Positions 25,686 through 34,622 are shown, counted from the first letter of the stretch. The stretch: DNA of 64,000 nucleotides from Streptomyces sp. 71268 (GCF_029392895.1 NZ_CP114200.1:7756501-7820500), one strand, 5' to 3'. Translations and numbers: made by a program. The notes: a model not told the origin generated them from the sequence alone.

Positions 25686-26174
25686 TCAGCGGTGCGGCCC
25701 CAGGGCGCTCGTCGACGGGCTCGAAGCCGCCGAAGGAGCGGGCTGATCGGGCGCCTGGCTCAGCGGGCGTGGAGCGTGGCCCGAACGGGCGATAGCGGCC
25801 TGGGTGAGTCGGGCCGCCGGGGCCTGGACCGCGGTCGCGGCATGCTCACGTGCTTCGATCACGTGGCCGATGGCCTGGAGGGAAGTCCGGCTCTCGGCTT
25901 GAGCGACGCGAAGGTTGGCCGCCGATCCGGTGATCCGTTCCAGGTCGTAGAAGGCAGGCACCCGGTCGGGCCGAGTGAGCGCGTGCAGGCGATCTTGGTG
26001 CACGATCACGGTGTTGTCGGTGACGACCAAGGACGCGCGGATGTGCATGGCCGAACGTAGGAGCGGGGCGTCGCAGGGACTGCGGACCGCGATGGATTCC
26101 AGAACCTCAATCGGGCGGCCCCAGGCTTTCTCGATCATGGTCGTGGCCTGATCGAGTGCGGTGGCATCGGGCAT
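25686..26174 (-). CDS. Hypothetical element protein
   Basis: A 162-residue protein. The N-terminal 80 residues look folded (LDQATTMIEKAWGRPIEVLE, MHIRASLVVTDNTVIVHQDR). The rest is helical (IGHVIEAREHAATAVQAPAA) and ends in a low-complexity Pro/Ser tail like many proteins of this element. It follows the KAP-type NTPase gene at a distance of about 580 bp on the same strand. No function can be assigned. Confidence 0.6.
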   Translation of the reverse strand: MPDATALDQATTMIEKAWGRPIEVLESIAVRSPCDAPLLRSAMHIRASLVVTDNTVIVHQDRLHALTRPDRVPAFYDLERITGSAANLRVAQAESRTSLQAIGHVIEAREHAATAVQAPAARLTQAAIARSGHAPRPLSQAPDQPAPSAASSPSTSALGPHR

Positions 26175-26242
26175 GCAGGACTCCCAGTCTTCGGAATGGT
26201 GCCTCGGGGGCGGGGCTGTCGCAGGGGAACCGGGGCCGAAGG

Positions 26243-26386
26243 TCAGCGGCTACGACGTGAGGGCGTCGGGGCGGCCGGCGACCTGACCCCCGAAGCGGGC
26301 GCGGGATTGTTCGGTCGGTTCTGCGCCGAGACCCCTGTGCGGCTGCGAGCGGCCATGATCCGCAGGTCGGCGGCTGTCCGAGGGCC
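26243..26386 (-). pseudogene. Orphan C-terminal tail of a DUF317-like gene
   Basis: On the minus strand the frame GPRTAADLRIMAARSRTG... ending PTPSRRSR* matches the end of the DUF317 gene copy at 29878 (LPRTAADLRVTAARSRTA... ending PSVPRRSR*). The DNA is similar over about 55 bp (26330-26384 against about 29968-30022) and the match stops abruptly near 26384. Only the tail remains; the body of the gene is missing. Confidence 0.5.
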
Positions 26387-26614
26387 GGTCAATGGGCTGT
26401 CGGTATGCAGGGCGACGGAGAGCGGGAGGAGGGCGTGGTGGCGGAGGAGCGGGTCACGGATGGGCGGCGCATGGCGTTGACATTGAAGGAGTTGGCTCGC
26501 GCGGTGCCTGCCGGCACTGGTGACGACTGCTGCGATGGTGGGCTTTGTGTGACTAACCAAAGGTGCGGCCCGGGTTCGGCTGACGCCCGGCCGCGCGGGC
26601 GTAGGGCGAGTTGA
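26387..26614 (+). pseudogene. Truncated second copy of the 25415-25681 gene
   Basis: The frame reads GQWAVGMQGDGEREEGVVAE then ERVTDGRRMALTLKELARAV, clearly related to residues 35-75 of the protein at 25415. The N-terminal third is absent: similarity begins exactly where the minus-strand DUF317 tail stops (about 26385), so the site is a recombination junction. An ATG at 26405 could still start a 69-residue product. Confidence 0.5.
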
Positions 26615-26752
26615 TGGGCGTCCGGCCCAAGCATGCGGAGCGCTGCGCGCCTGCGGGTGGCTGCTCTTTCGAACGTTGGTAAGCCCGGAACAGGGGGTGG
26701 CTACGAATCGCGGGGCACTTCGTGGGCTGCGATGCGAAACCCTCTGGGTCGC

Positions 26753-29587
26753 TTACCTGCGTCCCCTCGACGAACTGTTGATTTCAGTGTGAAGAGGACA
26801 AGGGCGGCGCTCCCCGAAAACCCTGAGATGGCTGAGAGCGGGGGCCGGGGCTTGAGGTAGATTCCAGGCTATTCGAATGTTGTTGATGAGGGGGCGGGCG
26901 CTGTAGGGAGAGATACTCAGTTCCTGACGGGCTTCTGCGAGCCGTTCGAGATCTCCGTTCCCTCCTTGCCGTGCGGCGGTCTGGATTCGGCGTTCAAGGG
27001 ATCTGGTGGAGAAGACGTCAAGAAGGGTTAGCGAGAAGTAGGCATAGGCTGCTGCTTCGTCGAGCAGTTCGCGGACATCGTCGTTGATATCAGCGAGCGC
27101 GCTGGATGTATGCTGGTCGGCAAACGTTTGAAAGGAAAACTCCTCTAAGGCGCGACGTTTGGAGGGCTGCTCGCAAGTGCAGGGGGAACGTAGTAGGCCG
27201 CACAGAGAGCGGAATTCGGTGAGTATGTGGCTAGTATCGACGTTCCACCGATGCTTGCTGAGTAGAGTTCGGAAACCGGCGAGGGTTTCTGCGAGCTCTT
27301 CCACGATGAGTCGTTCAGAGATCTCGGTAAGTTCCCATGCTCTGATCTTGTCCTGTATCTCTTCGATTTGGAGGGCGTAGCGCAGCAGGTCGCGAAGGAT
27401 GCCACCCGACAGAGAGTGAGCAAGGATGCGGTAGGGATCTTTCAGTGAGGGGGCGCGTTCGGTGAGGACCTTTCGGGATTCGTCCAGAGTGCTGGGTTGG
27501 ACGTGAACGATATCGTCCAAGGAGCTATCGGTGACGTCGCGATGGGGAAGGCCGCGACGGACGAAGGCAGCGCCGACGTCCTCGGAAACGGAGATCAGGT
27601 AGTAGACGTGGGGAACGCCGAGGATCGCCTTGATTTCGCTGAGGAAGGCACGGGCCTGAATGTCAGACCCCAGTCGGTCGACTTCATCGATGGCGATCAC
27701 GACGGTGTGCCCGGCGAGGGCTTCCTCACGTGCGATCAGGCGCAGGAGGCGGCGGAAGTCGCTGACCAATTCAGGGAAGTTGGGCGGGAGGGTGGACACC
27801 GAACTGGCGTGGGAGCCGCCTAAAGCGACCATCTGAACTGCGGCTGGAGTGATGGTGTTGGTCGTCATCTGGAGCGTCTGCAGTCGGTAGAGGTGGTTGC
27901 GGCACTGAGTGACCAAAGGTGGCTCGCTGGGGCGCGGTTTCCAACGGCTCAGTTTGATCAGCAAGGTGCCGGCGATGATGCCTGCCATGCGCAGCGGGTT
28001 GTCCTCTAAGTCGAGGACCTCGTAGGTCGCGGGCGTGGAAATGAGGAACAGCAATAGGCCGAGACCTGTGGCCGAAGCTGCGGTGGCGTATGCCTGCTTC
28101 GGATGAATGGCTTTACGTCCTGTCCCCGCGGTAACGATCGCCGTTGTGCTCCGCCCCCTTAAGTCTGCCCACAGGAATAGCAGGATCACCACTAAAGTCT
28201 GCTGGAGGAGAGGAAGGTTCAGGACGGCCTCGATGCGTGGGGAAAGTTGTGGATCACGGAACAGCGTGTATAGGGACCAGCCGACGAGGCTCATGCCCAG
28301 GAGACACACAGTGCCTCTCGCGGCCTTGGCGGCGGCGCGGGCCAGCCACGGTTTACTTCGTGACTCCCACCAGGCAACTCCGATGATGATTGCAACGACT
28401 GCTGTTCCTGCAGTGCGGCCGTCCCAGATTCGCTGAAGATTTCCGAGAAGTGTCTGCTCATAGGAGTCTGCGGAGTCTCTGACAGTTCCTATGTACTGAT
28501 GTTGGAGGCCGCGGGCTTTGGCGTACACGCCCAGGGCTATCAGCGCCGCGGCTGGCAGGGCGTATGCGGCCCACCGCCCCCAGCGTCTGAGCCACATGAG
28601 AAGGCGACGGAGCAACTGGTGTGCCATGGACAGTCGGGTGAGTTGGGGGGCCTCGTAGCCTTCGTGACCGATGTATTCTTGACACAGTTGCACCGATAGC
28701 GCTAAGAGGAAGTCATGTGGGTTGTAGGTGGCTGGTGCTTGAACGAGAACCCCGAAATCGGCACTGTTGACGGACTGCTCAAGGAGCGTGCTCTTGCCTA
28801 CGCCTCGTGGCCCGCAGATGGCGATTGTTCCGTCTTCCAAGTGGGAGAGTTTGCGCTGGAGTTGCTGGAGAGCGTGGTTCTCGACGACGAATCCCGGGGC
28901 ACGCGGTGCTCTGAGCCCGCGGTGCCTTGCGGGGATGAACACGGAGTCCGGGTCATCTCCCAGGAGATGGCGGACCAGGGCATTAATGACCGGTTCGATG
29001 CCGTCACGCAATATGGCTTCGGACCACTGAATAGCGCGGAGACTCAATCGTCCTCGCTGGCCCAGCCAGACAACTCCGAGCGCGGCAGCCAACAGGTTCT
29101 GTCGGAGGTTGAACCACACGGCTGTGCCACGCCAGAACAGGACGAAGACCATGACAGATGTAGCGAGGTATGCGAGCAACAGGCACAGTGCGCCTGCCGT
29201 AGCCCAGAGCGCGAGGCTCGCGACCACAAGCAGTGAGCAGGTGATCCGCCACTCCCACTCGCTCTCCGCAGCAACTCTTCGGCGCTTCTCCGCAACCTCC
29301 GCAAGAGCAGCTTCTGCGTCCGTAAACCTTCTACGTACGGCTGGAGGGCACTGGCTGATCAGGAACTGCCGGAACTGCGGTCTCTCTAACTCTCTGAGGG
29401 CCGTGTCTACGGTTGCCGACGGACGCTTGCCAAGAAGCGGCTGCACCTTTGTGTCTTCCAGCGCCGCCAGCGCACGCCTCTTGTACATCTCGGCTTCATC
29501 CGGCTCGGCGGCGTCGAGAAACCAGCCGAGGCAGCGATCCCGCCAGCTTCTGCTCAAGCTGCGTAAGTCCAGTAGCACCGAGTGCAC
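26753..29587 (-). CDS. Membrane-anchored KAP-type P-loop NTPase
   Basis: A 944-residue protein. Order: helical N-terminus; two membrane spans (CSLLVVASLALWATAGALCL and the following AYLATSVMVFVLFW); Walker A GPRGVGKSTLLEQSV (about residue 275); several further membrane spans between Walker A and B (AAYALPAAALIALGVYA, AVVAIIIGVAW, GTVCLLGMSLVGWSLYTLF, TLVVILLFLWADL, ATGLGLLLFLIST); Walker B TVVIAIDEVDRLGSD (about residue 650); and a helical C-terminal region. Membrane helices inserted between Walker A and B are the hallmark of KAP NTPases, the family of Kidins220 and of plasmid F PifA, which excludes phage T7. The start is GTG 29587 behind GAGAAGGG. It is less GC-rich than its neighbours, so probably acquired cargo. 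A phage-exclusion role is inference. Confidence 0.78.
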   Translation of the reverse strand: MHSVLLDLRSLSRSWRDRCLGWFLDAAEPDEAEMYKRRALAALEDTKVQPLLGKRPSATVDTALRELERPQFRQFLISQCPPAVRRRFTDAEAALAEVAEKRRRVAAESEWEWRITCSLLVVASLALWATAGALCLLLAYLATSVMVFVLFWRGTAVWFNLRQNLLAAALGVVWLGQRGRLSLRAIQWSEAILRDGIEPVINALVRHLLGDDPDSVFIPARHRGLRAPRAPGFVVENHALQQLQRKLSHLEDGTIAICGPRGVGKSTLLEQSVNSADFGVLVQAPATYNPHDFLLALSVQLCQEYIGHEGYEAPQLTRLSMAHQLLRRLLMWLRRWGRWAAYALPAAALIALGVYAKARGLQHQYIGTVRDSADSYEQTLLGNLQRIWDGRTAGTAVVAIIIGVAWWESRSKPWLARAAAKAARGTVCLLGMSLVGWSLYTLFRDPQLSPRIEAVLNLPLLQQTLVVILLFLWADLRGRSTTAIVTAGTGRKAIHPKQAYATAASATGLGLLLFLISTPATYEVLDLEDNPLRMAGIIAGTLLIKLSRWKPRPSEPPLVTQCRNHLYRLQTLQMTTNTITPAAVQMVALGGSHASSVSTLPPNFPELVSDFRRLLRLIAREEALAGHTVVIAIDEVDRLGSDIQARAFLSEIKAILGVPHVYYLISVSEDVGAAFVRRGLPHRDVTDSSLDDIVHVQPSTLDESRKVLTERAPSLKDPYRILAHSLSGGILRDLLRYALQIEEIQDKIRAWELTEISERLIVEELAETLAGFRTLLSKHRWNVDTSHILTEFRSLCGLLRSPCTCEQPSKRRALEEFSFQTFADQHTSSALADINDDVRELLDEAAAYAYFSLTLLDVFSTRSLERRIQTAARQGGNGDLERLAEARQELSISPYSARPLINNIRIAWNLPQAPAPALSHLRVFGERRPCPLHTEINSSSRGRR

Positions 29588-29877
29588 CCCTTCTCCCAGG
29601 CCATGGATCTGCGGATACTAGCGCTCAGTGACCAGGCAGGTGCGAAAATAGTTGGAACGTATCGGTCGGTGTGCTCGCTGTTGGACGCGCCAAGCTGCGC
29701 CGTTGGCCTGGTGCTCGCCGAGTACGTGAGATGCATCAGGCCGGCTGCGCCATAGGTTCAGGTGGCGGTACCAGTCGATCGACTCTGACGACTTGGGCCG
29801 CACGTGACAGCCCGGGGGCAGCATGAGGGATTCGAAGGCGGTTAGAGGTATTGCCTTGGAGCCCCGAGGCCGGAAGG
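29588..29877. other. Intergenic stretch; one weak short frame
   Basis: On the minus strand a 68-codon frame (29824-29618) begins with ATG but has no ribosome-binding site, and I do not recognise its product (it includes SIDWYRHLNLWRSRPDASHV). The promoter of the KAP-type NTPase gene is probably within this stretch. Confidence 0.4.
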
Positions 29878-30297
29878 TCAGCGGCTGCGGCGTGGGACTG
29901 ACGGGTTCGCCAGCGGTTTGGCCGTGAGCGCGGGCTCCGGGCCGCTCGACCGGCCGCGTGTCGTGGTCGCCGTGCGGCTGCGGGCAGCCGTGACGCGCAG
30001 GTCTGCGGCTGTCCGCGGGAGGTGGGCGGCGCGGTGGAGGGCCTGGGTGACAGCGGTGCGACGCACGTCCAGGGGCGTGGGAGCGCGTGGCGCTCGGGGC
30101 ACTGGGGGGAGCGGTTCGGCAGTCGGGTTGATCGGGGTGAGGGTGACCAGGTGCTGCATCCTGCGGTGGAGCTGGTGGCGCTCTCGTACGACCGGGGTGG
30201 GGTCGGCCATGGCGGCGGCGGTCGCGGCGATCAGGTGGTCGGGTGTGCGGGCGGAGAAGAGGACCTCCGCGCGGGTGCCCCAGCCGGGCGGACCGGC
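29878..30297 (-). pseudogene. C-terminal half of the DUF317 gene, cut off by TGA in place of Trp
   Basis: After TGA 30300-30298 the same frame continues AGPPGWGTRAEVLFSARTPD, HLIAATAAAMADPTPVVRER, HQLHRRMQHLVTLTPINPTA and ends at 29878. This is the second half of a two-domain DUF317 protein, in which the junction normally reads LWAGPPGW. A single TGG to TGA change would explain the interruption. An internal ATG (30210) could start a 110-residue product but has no ribosome-binding site. Confidence 0.65.
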
Positions 30298-30840
30298 TCA
30301 GAGTTCTACGGCCTCACCGTCCGGGCGGGAGCGGCGGTTGTCGATGAGGATGCCTGCCTGTCCGTCCGGGGCGATGATCTCGACGGTACCCCGCTCGGCA
30401 CCGCCGTCGCGGGTCCAGCCGGCATCTGTTAGGGGCCGAACGGCGTCGGACCATCGGTGCGGCGGGTTCGTCAGGAAGAGAGCGTCGTCCTCGTAGGGGT
30501 CGGCTTCGGCGTAGTCGTGGGCGAGGGCGGTGGTGAGGCCGGCGACGATCTCGGCTGGGGTGACGTGGTTGAAGGTGGCTGTCCAGCGGGGAGCGGAGAG
30601 GGCGTCCTGGGCCGCGGTGATCTTCCACAGTTCGAAGTCGTCACCGAACCAGCCGATACGGACCCGCTGGTCGGGCGAGGTCACCAGGAGCTGGCAGGGC
30701 CCGTCGTCGAGGTGGTGGTGTGGCCAGTGGGCGACGGGGGCGAAGCCGGCTTCGCCGTTCCCGTTAGAGCCGGCCAGGTAGCGGGGGCTGACCAGGACTT
30801 CTTGGTAGGGGTCCTGGCCGTCGGGGCGCGGGTGGCGCAT
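30298..30840 (-). CDS. DUF317 protein, interrupted after its first domain
   Basis: A 180-residue product starting at ATG 30840 behind GGAGCTGAC. DUF317 features: VSPRYLAGSN near the start, TSPDQRVRIGWFGDDFELWK, and PRWTATFNHVTPAEIVAGLT, followed by the beginning of the second repeat (GTVEIIAPDGQAGILIDNRR). DUF317 proteins are Streptomyces-specific, usually two-repeat, and of unknown function; they are common in integrative elements. Translation stops at TGA 30300 although the homologous frame continues (29878-30297), so the product is probably truncated. Confidence 0.8.
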   Translation of the reverse strand: MRHPRPDGQDPYQEVLVSPRYLAGSNGNGEAGFAPVAHWPHHHLDDGPCQLLVTSPDQRVRIGWFGDDFELWKITAAQDALSAPRWTATFNHVTPAEIVAGLTTALAHDYAEADPYEDDALFLTNPPHRWSDAVRPLTDAGWTRDGGAERGTVEIIAPDGQAGILIDNRRSRPDGEAVEL

Positions 30841-30961
30841 GCGTCAGCTCCGGGAGTGAGGGGAGGAGCACGTGCCCGCGTGACCAGCCGAGCGGCTACT
30901 CGGCCGGACGCGGGCGCGGTGGTAGCGAGAGATGCGCGGCGGGCTCTTGGCGGCACGCGAG

Positions 30962-31798
30962 CTACCGGCCCCGGCTGGGGGCGGATTGATGGATGACAGC
31001 CGCCGGCACTCGCGGTTGAGGCTGTGGTGGGTGACTGAAGACGGCGCTCGGTACGACGGTGCTCCGCCGCAGGGCCGCTGCCGTACGCACGTCACCGGCT
31101 CCCAGCGGCACGCGGGAGTGAGATTGCGCCGCCGACCTGGCGGAAGCCGGGGGAGTCGAAAGCCTCTCTGTGGTGAGGTTGCTCCAGCGCTCGACGGCTG
31201 TGTAGACGGGGCCCAGCGCCTGCCCGGCGTCGGTCAGGGCGTAGGGGTCGCCGTGGCGTGGTCCGACGCGGGTGACCAGGCCGTCGAGTTGAAGCCGGTT
31301 GATCCGATGCCGGGCGAGGCTCGGGTACAGGCCGACCTCCTCGGCGATGTGGACGAACCGCGTGGGACCTCCAGTACCGAGGACTTGAATGACAGCGGTC
31401 GAATGCCGCAGGTGAAGTCGGCGCAGAGCGTCCTCGACGCGCTCGGCATCGGCAACCGTGCCCAGCGACAGATGGTGCTGAGACCAGTCCGAGAGAGCCC
31501 GGTGAACTGGAGACAGCGCCGCGCCGAGGGCGCTTAGCTGGTAGGGAGAGCGCTGGCTGTCGCCTGCTCGGGTGACCAAGCCATCGGCATGCATCTGCCC
31601 CAGGCGTCGGCTGAGGGCCGTCTCGTGGACGAACGGGAGATGTGCGGCGAGTTCACGCGTGCGCAGCGGGCCGTGGTGTGCCAGGGTCTGCGTCGACCAG
31701 GTGGTCCATTTCGGTGCTATGCGAGACAGCGTGTCCTCAACGTGTTGAGCGTCGAGGGAGCTGAGCGATGCGTCGGAGGGCTGCGTGGGGGTGGGCAT
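30962..31798 (-). CDS. Double HxlR-type winged-helix regulator
   Basis: A 278-residue protein with two tandem HxlR-like domains. The first (about 18-105) reads IAPKWTTWSTQTLAHHGPLR and LSRRLGQMHADGLVTR. The second (about 125-205) reads STAVIQVLGTGGPTRFVHIA and HRINRLQLDGLVTRVG, then DAGQALGPVYTAVERW. HxlR proteins are MarR-like DNA-binding regulators that normally act as dimers; a fused pair may act as one unit. A Pro/Ser tail follows. The start is ATG 31798 with AAAGGAC upstream. The frame is open far upstream, but those codons overlap the next gene. Confidence 0.78.
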   Translation of the reverse strand: MPTPTQPSDASLSSLDAQHVEDTLSRIAPKWTTWSTQTLAHHGPLRTRELAAHLPFVHETALSRRLGQMHADGLVTRAGDSQRSPYQLSALGAALSPVHRALSDWSQHHLSLGTVADAERVEDALRRLHLRHSTAVIQVLGTGGPTRFVHIAEEVGLYPSLARHRINRLQLDGLVTRVGPRHGDPYALTDAGQALGPVYTAVERWSNLTTERLSTPPASARSAAQSHSRVPLGAGDVRTAAALRRSTVVPSAVFSHPPQPQPRVPAAVIHQSAPSRGR

Positions 31799-31823
31799 GG
31801 GGGGGCGTCCTTTCGGCGAAGGG

Positions 31824-32684
31824 TCAGCGGGAGCGAGAGGGCTTGCTAGGTGGTTCGGGTACGGGTGCGCGAGGGCCATCGCCGGTGGCGGCGTGGTGCG
31901 AAGGCGCGTTGCTGCGACTGAGGGCGGCGAAGACGCGGGGCTGCGTCGTGCGAGCGTCGCGCAGGGCGGCCTGGCCCAGCGCGGTGAGCGACAGGAGCTG
32001 TCCGGGCCGGTAGATACTCTCGCGCGTGTCCTGTTCCAGCAGCCCTTCGGTGACCAGTTGCTGGACGGTTTCGGGCCACACGCCCGGGTTGGGACGTTGG
32101 CCGTGCCCGTCGGAGAGATAGGCGTAGCCGTAGACCGCACTGCGGTGGAAACGCAGTTCACCTGCCTCCACCGCACGCAGGGCATCGAGCCCGCGCTCGC
32201 CGGCAACGGCCCAGACATCGCTTCGACCGTGACCGCGAACCTCCTCGCGTGAGGGCTGGGCAGCGTTCGCCTCGGGGAGGAGACGGCGGTACACGAAGAT
32301 CACCTCGGTGAGGCGCTCGTAGGCCCTGTTCTGTCGCGAGGCCAGCTGCTCGACCTGCCGCACTGCGGACCGCACAGGCTCGTACGCGTCAGGTGCGCCG
32401 GTGAACTCGCCGCGTGCGACGGGTTCGAGCACTTCGAGGGTGGCACGGGCCGCGTGCGACACGCGGTTGTGCAACTCGTCGAGTTCGTGGGCGGCCCCGA
32501 TGACGTGCGTGGCGGCGCGGTACAGCGGGTCGCCCGGCCGATAGGCGATGTTCAGGGTGTAGGGGTCTGTGACGCCGAGCTGCTCGGCGACGAGATGGGC
32601 GCCGGGCCGCTCGGTGGGATCGTGGGAGTTCACCCAGTCGTCTCCAGCCGGGTGAGCGACCAGCCGGTGGGGGTGGGGGTTCAT
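31824..32684 (-). CDS. Hypothetical protein with a C-terminal winged-helix-like region
   Basis: A 286-residue protein. A helical middle (residues 60-150, AAHELDELHNRVSHAARATL) is followed by a segment that looks like a winged helix (RGLDALRAVEAGELRFHRSA, PETVQQLVTEGLLEQDT, LLSLTALGQAALRDA), related in style to the HxlR-like neighbour. The start, ATG 32684, overlaps the stop of the RelE-like gene (ATGA). A DNA-binding role is possible; no named family. Confidence 0.65.
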   Translation of the reverse strand: MNPHPHRLVAHPAGDDWVNSHDPTERPGAHLVAEQLGVTDPYTLNIAYRPGDPLYRAATHVIGAAHELDELHNRVSHAARATLEVLEPVARGEFTGAPDAYEPVRSAVRQVEQLASRQNRAYERLTEVIFVYRRLLPEANAAQPSREEVRGHGRSDVWAVAGERGLDALRAVEAGELRFHRSAVYGYAYLSDGHGQRPNPGVWPETVQQLVTEGLLEQDTRESIYRPGQLLSLTALGQAALRDARTTQPRVFAALSRSNAPSHHAATGDGPRAPVPEPPSKPSRSR

Positions 32685-33154
32685 CGCTGGGTGACCCTTC
32701 GTGCCGCGGCAGTTGGAGGTTGGACCGACGCCGCAGAGAGCGCCGGGACGGCCGTCTGCCAGCTGGCCGCGCCAGGCGAGCGGGACTGGGCGGCCCGCAT
32801 CCGAGCCGCGGCAGCAGGACGCGCATCGGCCTGCTCAGGTGCGGTACGCAACTGCGCCGAGCGGTAGACCTCGTAATCCTGGCGGCTACCTGCGGCGACG
32901 AGGTAGATCTCACGGTCGTGGGTAGAACTCAGTGGGGCCGGGCGGAACTGGATGACCATCCGGTAGGAGACGGCAGGGTCGACGTAGACCTTGTGGAAGC
33001 CCGCAAGGCGACCCTTAAGCGGCAGGCAGTCGTTACTCCCGTGCACCAGGTTCTGTAGTTCCAACAGCGCCAAGTCCCGTATGCGATCCGGGAGCGCCCG
33101 AAGATCGGCGATGGCGTCGGGGTGCGCGGCGAAGGCGAAGCGGGCCCGACTCAC
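32681..33154 (-). CDS. RelE/ParE-superfamily-like protein
   Basis: A 157-residue protein whose first 100 residues have the RelE/ParE toxin layout: AAHPDAIADLRALPDRIRDL, ALLELQNLVHGS, LKGRLAGFHKVYVDPAVSYR, and REIYLVAAGSRQDYEVYRSA. RelE-fold proteins are ribosome-dependent mRNA endonucleases or gyrase poisons. The C-terminal 50 residues are a low-complexity extension unusual for a toxin. No antitoxin with a recognisable fold is adjacent; the flanking genes overlap by ATGA/GTGA, so it is embedded in the transfer operon. The start is GTG 33154 behind GGGAGG. It may be a domesticated or regulatory RelE-like protein. Confidence 0.65.
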   Translation of the reverse strand: MSRARFAFAAHPDAIADLRALPDRIRDLALLELQNLVHGSNDCLPLKGRLAGFHKVYVDPAVSYRMVIQFRPAPLSSTHDREIYLVAAGSRQDYEVYRSAQLRTAPEQADARPAAAARMRAAQSRSPGAASWQTAVPALSAASVQPPTAAARRVTQR

Positions 33155-33918
33155 AGCGACCTCCCGGAACCCGGCCGCTGAGCAGTTCCAGGCGACGGCG
33201 CTTGGTGGGCATCGGGGCCGGCCTTGGGGAGCGCGGCGACCCCGGGCGATCGACGGAGCGCGGCACGGGCCCGGTGGCCGGCGGCCTCACCGCAGTACTC
33301 CGGCGGCTGCGGCAGGGGCCCACTGCGCTCGTCCAACCAGCGACGAGCCCTCTCCTCGTCAGGGAAGGCGCCTTCGTGCACCGTGTAGGAGTGGGTGTCG
33401 AAGTCCCCTTCCTGCAGGAAGAGGCGAATCGGCGCCTGTTCGCTGTCGGAGTCCCGCGTCAGCGTCCACGTCTCACACGGCGCGAAGTCCGAGGTCCAAC
33501 TCCCCAGGACCTCATACCGGGTGCCCGAGTCGCGGATTTGCTGCTCGACCCGGACGGTGCGGTCATCGGCCGGCTGCATCAGATCGCCGTCGAGCGCGGA
33601 GATCGGCTCGGCGCGGCACCCGCGTTCGATCAGCCAGTTCTGCGCGAACGGCACCGTGGCGTGGTACGCCATCTCCAGGGTGTAGGTGGCCTGGGCCAGG
33701 TCGCGCGCGACCTTGATCGCGGCGATCTGCGGCTGCCCTGGCAGACCCCAGGTGATCGACCGGTCGTACGCGACGACATAACTGTGGGCGCGGTCGGGGC
33801 CGCTGTGGTGCTCTGCCAGGACGGTCAGGTCCTGCGGCCAAAACGCCTGCTCCGCCTGCCGGGAGGCCGCGTCGGCGACCACGAGGTCGTCGAGGCGAAG
33901 GTCGAGTGCATGGCTCAT
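33151..33918 (-). CDS. Hypothetical element protein
   Basis: A 255-residue soluble protein starting at ATG 33918, 7 bases behind GGAGGGGG, with its start overlapping the DUF4913 gene stop (ATGA). Its core looks like a mixed alpha/beta fold (WPQDLTVLAEHHSGPDRAHS, TYTLEMAYHATVPFAQNWLI, ALDGDLMQPADDRTVRVEQQ, YEVLGSWTSDFAPCETWTLT). The tail is basic and low-complexity. No known domain recognised. It is translationally coupled on both sides. Confidence 0.7.
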   Translation of the reverse strand: MSHALDLRLDDLVVADAASRQAEQAFWPQDLTVLAEHHSGPDRAHSYVVAYDRSITWGLPGQPQIAAIKVARDLAQATYTLEMAYHATVPFAQNWLIERGCRAEPISALDGDLMQPADDRTVRVEQQIRDSGTRYEVLGSWTSDFAPCETWTLTRDSDSEQAPIRLFLQEGDFDTHSYTVHEGAFPDEERARRWLDERSGPLPQPPEYCGEAAGHRARAALRRSPGVAALPKAGPDAHQAPSPGTAQRPGSGRSL

Positions 33919-34529
33919 GCCGCCCCCTCCGCCGTGAGCGGCTGGGGCGCGGGGGTGGCCAGCACTCGGTGGTGGGGCCGGCTCGGGCTGGTGGTGCACG
34001 CGGCGAACGGTCCGTCCGGAGCCCGCAGGTGCGCCAGCGTGTGGTCCAGGTGATCGCGATGCCAGGTCGCGGGGCCGGCCAAGCCAGCTTCGGTGTCGGT
34101 GAGTTGCTGCCAGGCGAGCCAGAGCGCGTGCAGCCGGGCGACGGCCTCCGGGTGCTCGTGCCACTGCGCGCACCATGGGCGCGTGCTGCTGATCTCCCGG
34201 CCGTACACGGGCAGGAACAGGTAGTTCACCCAGTCGGTGAGCGCGGCGATCTCCGCCGCGTACGCCTCCCCACCCAGGGCGACGATGAACACCGAAGCAG
34301 GTCCTTCGTCCTCGCCCTCGGCGTCAACCGATTCCGGGATCGGAGCGGGGCCGGCCGCTTCAGTGGCGGTGGCTGCGGGTGGCGGTTCGGAGCCGAGGCG
34401 GTCGAGGATGACGCCGTGCTGCCTGACCTCGGCCATGGTCTTGGCGAGGGTGCTGGCGAGGTCGTCGAGATCCCCGTCGGGGACGCGGAACGGTTCCTGG
34501 TCGGGGGTGGGCGGGCTGGTGTCGGACAT
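33915..34529 (-). CDS. DUF4913 domain protein
   Basis: A 204-residue protein. The C-terminal half carries the DUF4913 core: DWVNYLFLPVYGREISSTRP, WCAQWHEHPEAVARLHALWL, AWQQLT, and WHRDHLDHTLAHLR. The N-terminal part is acidic and flexible. DUF4913 proteins are common in actinobacterial plasmids and conjugative elements; their function is unknown. The start, ATG 34529, lies behind AGGGAG. Confidence 0.82.
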   Translation of the reverse strand: MSDTSPPTPDQEPFRVPDGDLDDLASTLAKTMAEVRQHGVILDRLGSEPPPAATATEAAGPAPIPESVDAEGEDEGPASVFIVALGGEAYAAEIAALTDWVNYLFLPVYGREISSTRPWCAQWHEHPEAVARLHALWLAWQQLTDTEAGLAGPATWHRDHLDHTLAHLRAPDGPFAACTTSPSRPHHRVLATPAPQPLTAEGAA

Positions 34530-34622
34530 GGGGGCCTGCTCCCTCTGTGAGACGGCGACATGAGGAAGAGGATCCGGAGGAACCGCGATTTGGTCCGGCC
34601 GGGAAATGCCGGTATTAGGGCG

